Part shown: positions 53,151 through 62,546 of the stretch, piece after piece
Layout: each line of letters opens with the position of its first letter
How positions within the stretch are numbered: position 1 is the stretch's first letter
DNA from: Branchiostoma floridae
Taxonomy: Eukaryota; Chordata; Leptocardii; Amphioxiformes; Branchiostomatidae
Assembly: GCF_000003815.2 (NCBI RefSeq)
Contig: NC_049980.1
Location: forward strand, 30,615,195 to 30,679,194
Direction: 5' to 3'
DNA: 64,000 nt
The notes under the pieces: generated by a model
Databases searched by the model: none
What the model saw: the letters and a program-made list of their open reading frames with translations, nothing else
What the model was told of the DNA's origin: nothing
Translations under genes and position numbers: made by a program

Positions 53151-56100
53151 GTAAGAATAGGTATCAATAAATATTGAACATAATGCTTTAGAATTGGTTT
53201 GTACGTGACATTGTTCGACCAGCATCACCCCCTTTAAGTTCAGCTCCGGACGGCGCACACGGTTCAGTTCCAGAGCTCACGGTCCAGCTAAGGCCCGCAC
53301 TATTCCAGCTTTTAGGAAAATACGGGGACAACATGCAAAATCGTATAGCGCAGTCTTCGGCTAATGCATTTTGTCTGTTCGCCTATCCTCTGACCGAATA
53401 TGACGGCCCAAGACCCACCAGGTTTTGAGATAACCCCCTACCTCCCGTCTTATACGTATAGTACAAGCCTAATATCAAATTGCAACATTGACGTTTATTC
53501 TTTCAATGTTTTATTACAGTATCTAGTGACAGCTTTGAAGAAAAGAGTACAGACGGCGCTGATAGTTCCCAAGAAAGCAGCTCAGATGAGGTTGAGGAGA
53601 GTCTTTTCTATAGCATACTCGATACCCATGAAAAAATATTTGACGAGGAAGTCCTTCAAAATCTTGAAAAGTTTAAAAGCGTGCTATCAGATTTTAGGGA
53701 ACATGTTGATGCTGCCTTGCCCCACCTGAAATGCAAAGCAAAGTTACGAGTTAAGAGGAGAGCCGAACACCTTTTTGGAAAGGTACACAAAACCATATTT
53801 TCGATAAAAGAAGTAAAGAAGAAGTATCCCAAGATAGTGAAGTGCTTTAAGCTCTACAGTGCAATCATGAAAGATCTTAAAAAAGGATGTGTGCTCTGTA
53901 GTCTTGAGTTTGAGGACACCCAGCATTTGAAGTCATTTCTCAGAGGTTACCGGGATGGGAAGTTGTCAGACACTTTGACACAAGAATTGATTACAGAGAA
54001 GATGAAACAAGAAGAAGGACCCGGCCTTTACGTCCACGTAACACTGCTGGTTGCAAGAGACCAAGGGACTGCAAGATCAGGTGAGAAAGCTTAACACATT
54101 TTTCCTCGGCCGATTGAGGTAAAATGTATAACGTTACATAGCTTCGATTAGGGACTTTATTTCGGATAGCATGAAAAGCTGGTTGCTCCGAATTAGAATT
54201 CACACCTATAGCACGTTCAAGAACCCATTACTGTGTGTGTTTTAATGTAACCTTACAGTCTGATCGTCGGGTTGACATCTTGAAAAGGTAATAGTTACCT
54301 GTGATTTGTCAATTGTTCTATAAATATGCTAAATATTAATCGAATGCTAAATGATTAAATCTCAATTAAGGTACAGTCTCTGAATTACATGACCTATACA
54401 GACACTTCATGCTAAGGATAAATACCTTCTTTAGTTACTCACTACTCACCTGGAAGGTCATAACCTTAAGACAACAATAGGACCGCACCAAGCTATAAAC
54501 GGTGGAGGGGGGCAAGTTTGTTATTTTCCTTTTAAACAGTCCTGTAATATCAAGTAATTCTACAGTAATTCTCCAACCAATCACGCACAAATTGATGGCC
54601 CCGTTTGTTTTTACGAGTGATCACTTTCTGGTCCAGCTTTTATGCTCAATTATAATAACGATAGTTTACTGATTGCTGTTCCAATCCCCAAATACATTGC
54701 AGCGCTGAATTGCATATTCAGGCATTAAAACAAGTACACATGTACATTTCTATAACGTTTTCCATCCACCTAATACAGACAGTGAACCGATGGTAACAGA
54801 TCGTTTGCCAGAAGATGAAGAGATGCAGGAGAACATCCATACTTCAGATTCAGCCACCCAAGACCAGGAAGCATCAGGTGATGTGTATGGATTATGAGAT
54901 TGGACAAAAGAAATGATGTCATAATTTGCTAATCTCCAAGCAGATCCTACGGTATCTTAAGATAGTATCAAAAGTTGCCAGCGCTCTAGAGGAGTGAGAC
55001 AGGCCTAGGAGTGTGTTTGGCTACCGGTGGCTGATAACTCGACTGATAACTGGCCGACTGTACTCCTTAGCCAGCTTTGATACTATCTTATGCCACTGGT
55101 AAATCTGCCTGGAGATTAAGAAATTGCATTATCCAATAATATACCAGGGTTACATATTTGATTTGTATGATTTTCTTTGTAATTATTTTTTTCTGAAACT
55201 ACAAGTATACGTATAAAGGTACAAGTATTATGTAATTTGCTCATTGATCATGTCAATGCAGTTTTCATTTGCAACGAAAGAGTTGTGTGAAACGTTTCCA
55301 CAGCCGATACACTGCATAGATAGAAAATCTAAGAAATGAAACGAGGGAATTGTTTTTCAATGGGCAGTTCAGCCGGCAATTTGGGTAGGTCACAATTCAT
55401 CACCGTGTTGGTTTTGTAAAGTTAACCCCATTCTTTATAATATCGTTTACCAACACAGGTGAACATTCATGCTAAGATTGAATTACATTTTAAGGTATCA
55501 CGTTTATCGGCTTGCCACCCGACGACGACATTCCCTTCATCCTGAGTAAAGACATAACTGTGAAGGAAGAAATCGGAAAGGGATCTTTCAGCACTGTGTA
55601 CCTAGCTAACTACAAAGGTAGACAGGTGGCTATTAGGAAGCAGGAATATGAAGACTACCCATGGCGACTCCCGTAAGCGAATTAATTTGTTTGTCGCATG
55701 TTTAGCGAAGTTATTTGTGTGCTTTGTTTTGCGCTGTCATTTAGTTGTAGCGTACGGTTCAACTTTTGTGAGCTGAACAGTATTTGTGTGGGCCAGGCCA
55801 ATTCCACCCTAGCATCTATTTGCAAAACTGTACTTCAGTCAAAACTGTACTTAAGTCACAAGTATACAAAAAATTAGTTGTTGCTACTGGAGACCAGACT
55901 GAGCAAATACATGTATATCAAACTGTTAATGGTGACATTATTGTTTTGTGAAATGATGTACAGTGAGCCAGCGAGAGTCCTGCGGGAGAGTGTGCTGGAA
56001 GAAGCGGCGATCATGCAGCAGGTACAGGCAGAGAACGTGGTTCGGCTGATCGGAGTGTGTTTAGAACCCGGTAGGCATTACACAATGCTACATTTGTTAA

Positions 56101-59052
56101 TTCAATTTTGATAGATGTATGATGTACAGTCAAACCTGCCCGAGCGACCACCTCTTCTCAGCGACCACCTGGCCATTTCGACCGCTTTTTCTCGGTCCCG
56201 ATTTTTTTTCCCATTGACGTAAGCATTAAGCGACCTTTTCTCAACGACCACCTGTCCAATGCGACCGCGACCGGCCAAAAATGGGACCTATGAAGACCGC
56301 GTCATTTTCAATCTTGATGTTTTTATCGATTTTTGATGATAACTAGCGCGATTTTGTGCCGAAATCGGCCAGTTTGCGTCGATGTTATGTTTAGAATAAA
56401 GATGGCGGCGGTCAATGGGTGTGTCAATGTGGCAGTCTACTGTAATATGGGATGAAATTTCGTTGTAAGAAAATCCGAATTTAGTTGTTACAGAAGTTGT
56501 TTTTCAAATCTTTATCATTATAAAGTGAACGAGTGTTGAAACGTATATAGCCTCATACTTTTTAAAGAAAGATCTGTGTAGCTCATACCTTTTTAAGAAA
56601 GATATGTACATGTCGCATTCCTGCGTCTACAGTCGTCTTAATATTTGTACACTAGCGTTTTAGACCTTAGGGGAACTTTGATGCTGTCAGTTACCATACA
56701 AGTCTTTATGAGTCGCTGTGTTCTTGATCGCCGTATCTGAAATAAGTACGGTGTGCCTTTCGAATTCGATGCCTGCGGAGATGCCCGGTACGTCCCGTAG
56801 CGTACTTACCCACGGGTGAATGTACAGTACAGTTACTCTACGAGCAGAGGTTAGGCTCCGGCTGTTTTTTAAACGTTTTTTAGTCGTTTTATCGGGCTTT
56901 CTATTTTGTATTTTATTTTCAAGAAAAATGACAAAATAGAAAGCCCGATAAAAACGACTAACAAAATGTTTTAAAAAAAGCCGGCGCCTAACCTCTGCTC
57001 GGAGAGTACAGTACAGTTGGACAAAAGCACTCACACAGTAGATTGAGTAGACTGTCTTTTTGACCTCCCTGAGTAGAGTTTCTCTGGCGCAGGTAGGAAC
57101 GTCCTGATCCAATTTGCTCCAATTTCTGTTTATTTACTGTATTAAACTTCACCAGGCTTACTGATGATTATTACTTACGTTTTTGCGTGCGTGTGCGTGT
57201 TTTACTTGACATTAAAGACTTCGCTTACTTACTTCTTTGCGTTCGTGTGTTTGCTATTGGCTATCAAACACAACGGAAACCATTTATACTATGCATAGGG
57301 CATGTTTTGAGTCGATACTCTTCTCAGCGACCACCTGTCCAAATCGACCGCTTTTTTCCGGTCCCCCGGGTGATCGTCTTGGGCAGGTTTGACCGTACCT
57401 GCTAAAACTACCTAACATTTATCATCTCGTAAATAGCAGAAAGTTGTGAAGAGCAAACAATTGAGTAAATTAAAGTTATTAGTCTGATTCTGATTGTTCT
57501 CTTGTGGCTGGCATTGTTACATTGGCATTGTGTTTAAAATCACAAATGTCGCAGTGTGTAGCACTCTTACACCTTTCATAACTCTGTATGTCTTACCACA
57601 GCAAACTACACGATTGTGATGGAGTACATGCCGGGAGGGTCCCTTCTCAACCTGCTCCTCAGTGACACGCGCTTGGCATGGAAACAGCTGCTGCAGTTCA
57701 GCACAGATGCCGCCAGAGGTCTCTGTGCTCTGCATCATCCAAGGAGATACTGCCCACAGAGAGTTCACGGCAACTTGACGACCTCAAAATTTCTCATTGA
57801 TGCCAACATGCGAGTTAAGGTATGTTTTGGTTCTACCACACTGCATACATAAGTTCTGACTCTATGTAGTTGCTACCTTCCTATCAAACCCCGTTTTGTC
57901 TTCACTTAAGTGTTGTACAGTATGAAATATGTCATTGACACACAATCTGGTGTACGCACAGCTTACAGGCTTCTGTAACACGAAGACAACGACATCTGTC
58001 ACGAGATACTCCAGGTTCCGCAGAGGAAGAAGCACAATTGCTTTCGTTGCGCCGGAGAACCTCAGAGATATCAACGCAGGGCTGACTGTGGCCGCAGAGG
58101 TGTTCAGGTAGATGATGTCGGTTTAATGGCGTCCTCGATTTTACGCGTTTCTTTTGCCACACCTGCATTCTTCATTCGTATATTGTTAAAGTTATTCGCC
58201 CAAACTTTGCAACGCGATCACCTGCCTTCGTATGAGACTAATTTGAAGTGTTTTTTTTATTATAGTTTCGGCATTGTTCTATGGGAGATAGCAAGCAGGA
58301 AGTTGGCACACGAAGGTATATCATTTTTTTCTGTATATTCCATACAAGTACATGACTTTTGTATGGATATGATTTACATTCTTCCCTTTGTGGTATTATT
58401 CTGGAACACATCAACGACATATCATGTTGATATATGATGTCCATATTATGACACATTTTTATATCTTTAGCTATAAGATACCAGGAAAACGAGATCTACA
58501 AGTTCGTCCTGGAGGAGAGAAGAAAAGAGGACATACCTGCCAACTGTAACAGCTCTCTTGCCGACATTATAGAGAGTTGTAGGCAACTTGAAGAAACAAG
58601 GCGACCGACAATGATTGGTAAAGAGCTTTTTTCTACATCTGTTATTGAAAAAATCACATACATAGCAGTGTTCATGCAACACATGTAAAACTCATTCAAA
58701 CACATATGAACTCATGCAATTTTTTACATGGTAAATAGGAAGTACATGTACTTGAATTGAGAATTGTGTCTTTTCAGAAGGCAAAATTTGTGTTATGAGA
58801 TCAGCAGTAATGTCATGTATATGTGTGTAAATTCTTTTAAATGCTTTCTTTTCGCTATCCAGCTTTTGTATCAAACATGCCAGCTAACTTATTCATTTTA
58901 TAATTTCCTTCTTTCATATTTTATTCACAGATGTGGTAAAGCTGCTGGAAGGCGCCCTGCTGACCTGTCCCGATCACCACGATAGGCTTTCCTCATCACC
59001 ATCAAAGGGGGCATGTATGGGGAGGGAGCAGACCGTTCATGCAATGGGATAG
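52877..59052 (+). CDS. DED + TRADD-N-like + pseudokinase protein, whole gene
   Basis: Ten exons with consistent phases: 52877-53150, 53520-54080, 54779-54877, 55495-55672, 55964-56070, 57602-57819, 57962-58107, 58266-58315, 58471-58617, 58931-59052; 1,902 nt, 633 residues. Residues 1-91 are a death effector domain; about 92-278 an unfamiliar basic helical region followed by a beta-alpha-beta segment resembling the TRADD-N-like domain of invertebrate death/NLR proteins (from memory); 279-311 an acidic spacer; about 330-630 a kinase fold of TKL/RIPK type. The glycine loop GKGSFSTVY (339 on) is intact, but VAIRK has Arg at the usual Lys, HRD is HGN (462-464), the following Asn is Lys, and DFG is GFC (482-484). 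APEN and SFGIVLWE remain. It should bind partners rather than phosphorylate. The ATG at 52877 has a strong AAAATGGCGG context. Confidence 0.9.
53520..54080 (+). CDS. Helical and TRADD-N-like exon
   Basis: 561 nt, phase 1-1. A Ser/Glu-rich start, then KFKSVLSDFREHVDAALPHL, a Lys/Arg-rich helix, then KKGCVLCSLEFEDTQHLKSF, LRGYRDGKLSDTLTQELIT and LYVHVTLLV. The last three parts form a strand-helix-strand unit. Acceptor TTACAG, donor CAG|GTGAGA. Confidence 0.88.
54442..54565 (+). repeat. Partial copy of the DED promoter block inside the gene's own intron
   Basis: CTACTCACCTGGAAGGTCAT through AGCTATAAACG and a TTTAAACAGTCCTGTAATATCA block match 52553-52680 in the same orientation. Confidence 0.8.
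54779..54877 (+). CDS. Acidic spacer exon
   Basis: SEPMVTDRLPEDEEMQENIH then TSDSATQDQEAS, phase 1-1. Symmetrical, so skippable without a frameshift. Confidence 0.82.
54930..55118. mobile_element. Foldback MITE with TAATCTCC termini
   Basis: 189 bp. TAATCTCCAAGCAGATCCTA... and its inverted partner ending ATCTGCCTGGAGATTA, with AAGATAGTATCAAAAG / CTTTGATACTATCTTA subterminally. Flanks ATAATTTGC and AGAAATTGC agree at 7 of 9 positions, so an aged 9-bp duplication. Related termini to the TACTCTCC family. Confidence 0.75.
55495..55672 (+). CDS. Pseudokinase exon, N-lobe with glycine loop
   Basis: ITFIGLPPDDDIPFILSKDI, KEEIGKGSFSTVYLANYKG and RQVAIRKQEYED. Donor CC|GTAAGC, phase 2. The usual VAxK lysine is Arg, with a Lys one position later. 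Confidence 0.9.
55964..56070 (+). CDS. Pseudokinase exon, alpha-C helix
   Basis: EPARVLRESVLEEAAIMQQV then NVVRLIGVCLEP. Phase 2-1, donor G|GTAGGC. Confidence 0.9.
56127..57395. mobile_element. Tigger/pogo-like element with a MITE nested inside
   Basis: Ends CAGTCAAACCTGCCC and GGGCAGGTTTGACCG, flanked by TA (56125-56126, 57396-57397). Subterminal CGACCACCT repeats occur at both ends (compare 56137-56250 and 57325-57360). No transposase frame. CAG... ends with a TA duplication fit the pogo/Tigger group. Related fragments lie near 20040 and 29590. Confidence 0.75.
56834..57008. mobile_element. Foldback MITE, 9-bp target duplication (copy B)
   Basis: Long inverted arms: TACTCTACGAGCAGAGGTTA ... 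TAACCTCTGCTCGGAGAGTA, continuing through GGGCTTTCTATTTTGT / ACAAAATAGAAAGCCC. The 9-bp duplication CAGTACAGT lies at 56825-56833 and 57009-57017. It inserted into the Tigger-like element, so it is younger. Confidence 0.88.
57602..57819 (+). CDS. Pseudokinase exon, hinge and catalytic loop (HGN)
   Basis: NYTIVMEYMPGGSLLNLLLS, LLQFSTDAARGLCALHH and RVHGNLTTSKFLIDANM. VHGNLTTSK replaces HRDLKxxN, losing the catalytic Asp and the metal-binding Asn. Donor AAG|GTATGT, phase 0. Confidence 0.92.
57962..58107 (+). CDS. Pseudokinase exon, activation segment (GFC for DFG)
   Basis: LTGFCNTKTTTSVTRYSRFR then STIAFVAPENLRDIN. The metal-binding Asp of DFG is Gly, and the Gly is Cys; APE is retained. Phase 2 at the end. 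Confidence 0.92.
58266..58315 (+). CDS. Pseudokinase 50-nt exon, alpha-F
   Basis: Short exon completing VF-SFGIVLWEIASRKLAHE. Acceptor TTATAG, donor G|GTATAT. Confidence 0.85.
58471..58617 (+). CDS. Pseudokinase exon, C-lobe
   Basis: IRYQENEIYKFVLEERRKED then SLADIIESCRQLEETRRPTM. ETRRPTM matches the conserved Arg-Pro of helix H-I. Phase 1-1. Confidence 0.9.
58931..59052 (+). CDS. Terminal exon
   Basis: DVVKLLEGALLTC closes the kinase fold; a low-complexity tail DHHDRLSSSPSKG and about 14 more residues end at TAG 59050-59052. The end is copied at 51137. Confidence 0.88.
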
Positions 59053-59221
59053 TATTGGAACTCCACATAGAGCACCCACTGCTGTAACCAGTCAGGCGTT
59101 GACATTTTGTACTAAGAGCTAACAGCATGGCTTTGTGCATTGTGTAACAGTGCACATGTGTGCTCAAGGGTTTGTTTGTAACAACATTTCTGATAGAAGT
59201 ATATGCCCGGCCGTGTGTAGA

Positions 59222-59227
59222 ATTAAA
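59222..59227 (+). terminator. Possible polyadenylation signal (ATTAAA)
   Basis: ATTAAA 170 bp after the stop; ATTAAA is also kept at the matching place in the 3' tail relic (51350). Confidence 0.4.
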
Positions 59228-59599
59228 GACGCTAGTCTTCGGTTTGTACAAGTACGACAGAAGTATGACATGGGTAGACAATAGATGTAATGCGTAGGTG
59301 TATGAACTTAAACACACGATGCAAGAAATGTATAGAATTGGTCAAGGCAATTCATGATTAATCACTTTACTGATGTAACGACTAAATGTGAACGAAGAGT
59401 TAACAGTATGTAGTAAGAAACCACTAAAAAGATTACTTACTTTGTTTCCAGTGATTAGATTTTGGTGTGCTCGTTTAGAAAAGACCACAACTTAGAATAA
59501 TTATACAATAGCATAGATAAATGGTATTCAAAGAAATGCACGTATTTGAAATGTAGTCATGAAATTGTTCATACTGTTAAGTTAATGTCATGTCTCTGA

Positions 59600-60154
59600 G
59601 TTCTTGAGGTCAATATAAAAAGCGTCTTTTTATGGAGGCTTATCATGTTTTCTTAACGATACGGATACATAATGTCCAATGCATACTCAACGTACGTGGT
59701 TAGAACTGTTAAAAGCAAAGACAAATAAGAACATCCCCTTTGATTCAGATTGTAGCTGGTGTGATTCCTTATAATGGGACCATATTCTACACAATAACCC
59801 AGTAACCACAGCCCAACAGGTAACGTTACCCCAGGCCTGTTTAGCCTTGAACAAAGGTCGCGACTCACCTGGAAGGTGATGACCTTAAGACAACAATAGG
59901 ACCGCACCAAGCTATAAACGAGAGGGGGGTCAAATTTGTTATATATATTATCAGGTAATTCTACAGTAAGAAATTCATTTGTGCTTAGGGAAAGGGTGTT
60001 TAGTTTTTGTCTAAATTTAGAGACAGAACTAAACTCAAGTTCAAACACCATTTATCCCCCTCCCAACCCCCCCCCCCTTGACATGACGGAACTTAAGGTG
60101 TAGGGGGATTCTAGCGGGACAGGTGAGTACGCCATATTTGACTGAAGAGTAAGA
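59600..60154 (+). promoter_or_regulatory. Promoter region of the second DED gene copy
   Basis: Copy of 52300-52876 in the same order, including AATATAAAAAG, AACAGGTAACGTTACCCCA and GCGGGACAGGTGAGTACGCC. A run of nine C lies at about 60070. Confidence 0.5.
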
Positions 60155-60428
60155 ATGGCTGAAACCTCTCGTTACGATCTCTTTCTGGAGATCTCACAAA
60201 ACCTTAACAAGACAGAATGCAGGGATCTTCGCACCTTTGTAGGAAGCAATCGACTTTTGCCAGGTAGAGACCTCCAGGATATGGATCCTCAACAGATCTT
60301 TGTGAAACTAGAACACAAGGGGAAGTTGAAGACCGGAGACCTCTCACTAGTTGTCGACCTTATGACAAAGATCGAAAGAGACGACTTTGCAAAGGAGGCG
60401 AAGCGGATTGCTGCTCAAGAGAGGAAAG
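60155..60428 (+). CDS. First (DED) exon of a tandem DED gene copy
   Basis: ATG at 60155. MAETSRYDLFLEISQNLNKT, MDPQQIFVKLEHKGKLKTGD and LMTKIERDDFAKEAKRIAAQ. Same 274-nt length and phase-1 donor (AAAG|GTGGGA) as 52877-53150, with roughly four of five residues identical. The coding frame is intact. No second exon is seen before the window ends; a retroelement occupies the expected position, so later exons are either beyond 64000 or lost. Confidence 0.85.
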
Positions 60429-60649
60429 GTGGGAATAGATGCCATCTTTAATGTGTAATCGTACTCGTTCGTAAGTTGTGTTGCCACAAGGTAGACCTAA
60501 ACTAGTCTTATTGTCAACATAACGGTTGAGTAAGCATGGAAAGGATTCGATAAAAGACGAAACGTGCATTTTACGTGTGTATCATGTACATATGTTATGT
60601 ACATGCAGTATGCTACTGTACGTAACGGTTGGTGTCGCTAGACCAACAT

Positions 60650-61655
60650 TTTTACTCCGCAAAAAAGTGTTTTACAATTCATGAATTTTGCCGACACCAG
60701 GAGAATAAAGATGTGGTCTGAGACAAGATCGGGTTTGGCAGGTATAACAATTTATTCCTCGTACGGGAAAACAAACAAATAAGTATAACAAACAGTCTGA
60801 GTCACATCAGAGAAACAGTAATACAAATGACGTCACATGATAGTATTTTAGGGGGTAATTCCCATGGGGATAAACAGCATGTTGATCGCGTACTGGGCTA
60901 TGGACATCCAAATATCATGACATTGTCAGACGTGGGAAAATACAAACAACATTGTTTTCAGGTTAAAGCTCACAAATCTAACCACTTAGCTTACGAAAAC
61001 AGCATGCAAGCAACACTGCGAAGGAAGCATCGCAGCAAGCTTTAAATAACGAAACAGAGGAACTGCAGAGAACGAAACCTAAAAATTGCAACGAAAACTC
61101 AATCGTCCGTTGGGACTAATGGGCTACGAAAACAAAGGCAAAATGAAAGAACAAGGAGTGATATAAGTAAGGCACGGCAGTGTTGAAGTACCATTGGAGG
61201 ACTAGAAGTAGTGACTAAGCGATACAAATGTTATCTACACAATAGCTGCTCGTCTTACACAGAGTGGATAAGTGGGCAAACTGGACATGGCTGCTGGAGA
61301 CACTTTAAAGTGAGGCTGAAACATGAACAAAATACAAAATGCTACTCGTACAAAACGGTACTTACTACTCAACAGCACTATACTAAACAAGGAAGTAGGG
61401 TGCGTCTTGCGCTAAGGCTAAAGGGAGGGCTACGTAAACAACAATCTTTAACGTCTTAAACCGTTAACAAATTTTACTCTACAAACATAGGGTAATATAA
61501 GTACCTACTGCTATACAATGTTATAGGACGCATCTTGCGCTAAGGCTACCATTAAAGCTACGTGAACCAAAAACTTGTGACGCACCTGTCACCAATGCTC
61601 TATACTGGGATCAACATACAATCCCAAGATAATCTAGAGTACCTAATGCACCCAC
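60650..61655 (-). mobile_element. Probable 3' untranslated part of the Ngaro-like element
   Basis: No frame or host homology. It contains a direct repeat (about 61401-61445 and 61529-61575, sharing CTTGCGCTAAGGCTA and a GCTACGT(A/G)AAC block). Its left border cannot be fixed; these elements make no target duplication. Confidence 0.4.
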
Positions 61656-62546
61656 CTAAGGTCTAATATAAGACTTGAACGCATCTGAGGACCACCTCCC
61701 TAGTGCTCGCAACTGTGTGTCGGGGACACCATTAAGTGATGCATGTGTAGCAGCCCCGATACGGAAAGAGTGAACTGTGAATGCACGTGGATCAAGGTTT
61801 AGATAAGTGACGCATTTTCTCAGTGTGTTTGAAAACAGGTCACTGGAAACAGGGCGGCCGTCCCTACGCAGGAAGAGGTAACCTACGCACTTCCCCCGCA
61901 GGGCTAAGTATGTGTTCATGTTGGCTACTGGGCAGTACAAACTGCTGGCGTGGGGAGATACGGCGATGGTAGCGGGGCGACTTGGGTTGCCGTGCTTATA
62001 CGTGCGGAAGGTGACCAATAAAGATGGTGTGTGAGGGGTTGTGTACTGTATGTTAACGTCGGCTAGTTGTAGGGTGTGGTTTGACGAACCCGTGACCGTT
62101 ACTTCCCCGATGCGTGCCAAGGTGAAATAGCTGAAGAGAAACAGGGCTTTGAAAAGCTGCTGGTCATATGCGTGAGTGATTACTGAAGGTAAGGAGTCAA
62201 GTAGGGACTTGAGGATGGAAGGGCTAATCGGTCTCCTCCCGTCTGGGGTTTGGGACTTGCGGGCTGCATGCATGAGTTTTTGTATAAGGAATGATTGCGT
62301 GGGGTCAGGGAAGTTCAGCAACTTATGGACAAAGGCGATAGCAGAGAGTTTGGAAGAGATGGATGAGGCAACGAAGCCTTTATTGTGCATGTGCGCTATG
62401 AATTGGGAGACGAGAGATGTGGCAACCGGGGGAACGGCCAGGTCCTTTCTGTAGATATCTAAGGTGAATTGGCGAAATGTCTGCCATGCCTGGCGGTAAG
62501 CGCGAAGAGTGGAAGGAGCAAGGGAGGACGTTAAGAGGTCTGTCAC
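61656..62546 (-). CDS. Tyrosine recombinase of a YR retrotransposon
   Basis: About 296 residues, minus strand. N-terminal SAM-like half (SSLAPSTLRAYRQAWQTFRQ) and catalytic half with Arg in TLARIGEV, HSFRIGAATH (His-x-x-Arg), LGRWSSDAF and Tyr in KSYIRP just before the stop. The nucleophile set R-H-R-Y is complete. The recombinase inserts the circular cDNA of DIRS/Ngaro-type elements. The frame is open upstream of 62546 and overlaps the RT frame, the first possible start being GTG, so it may be made by frameshifting or re-initiation. Confidence 0.9.
   Translation of the reverse strand: MTDLLTSSLAPSTLRAYRQAWQTFRQFTLDIYRKDLAVPPVATSLVSQFIAHMHNKGFVASSISSKLSAIAFVHKLLNFPDPTQSFLIQKLMHAARKSQTPDGRRPISPSILKSLLDSLPSVITHAYDQQLFKALFLFSYFTLARIGEVTVTGSSNHTLQLADVNIQYTTPHTPSLLVTFRTYKHGNPSRPATIAVSPHASSLYCPVANMNTYLALRGKCVGYLFLRRDGRPVSSDLFSNTLRKCVTYLNLDPRAFTVHSFRIGAATHASLNGVPDTQLRALGRWSSDAFKSYIRP

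Noticed and set aside
56687-57112. 141-codon minus-strand frame
   Set aside because: It lies across the foldback MITE and Tigger-like element; the open frame comes from repeat sequence.
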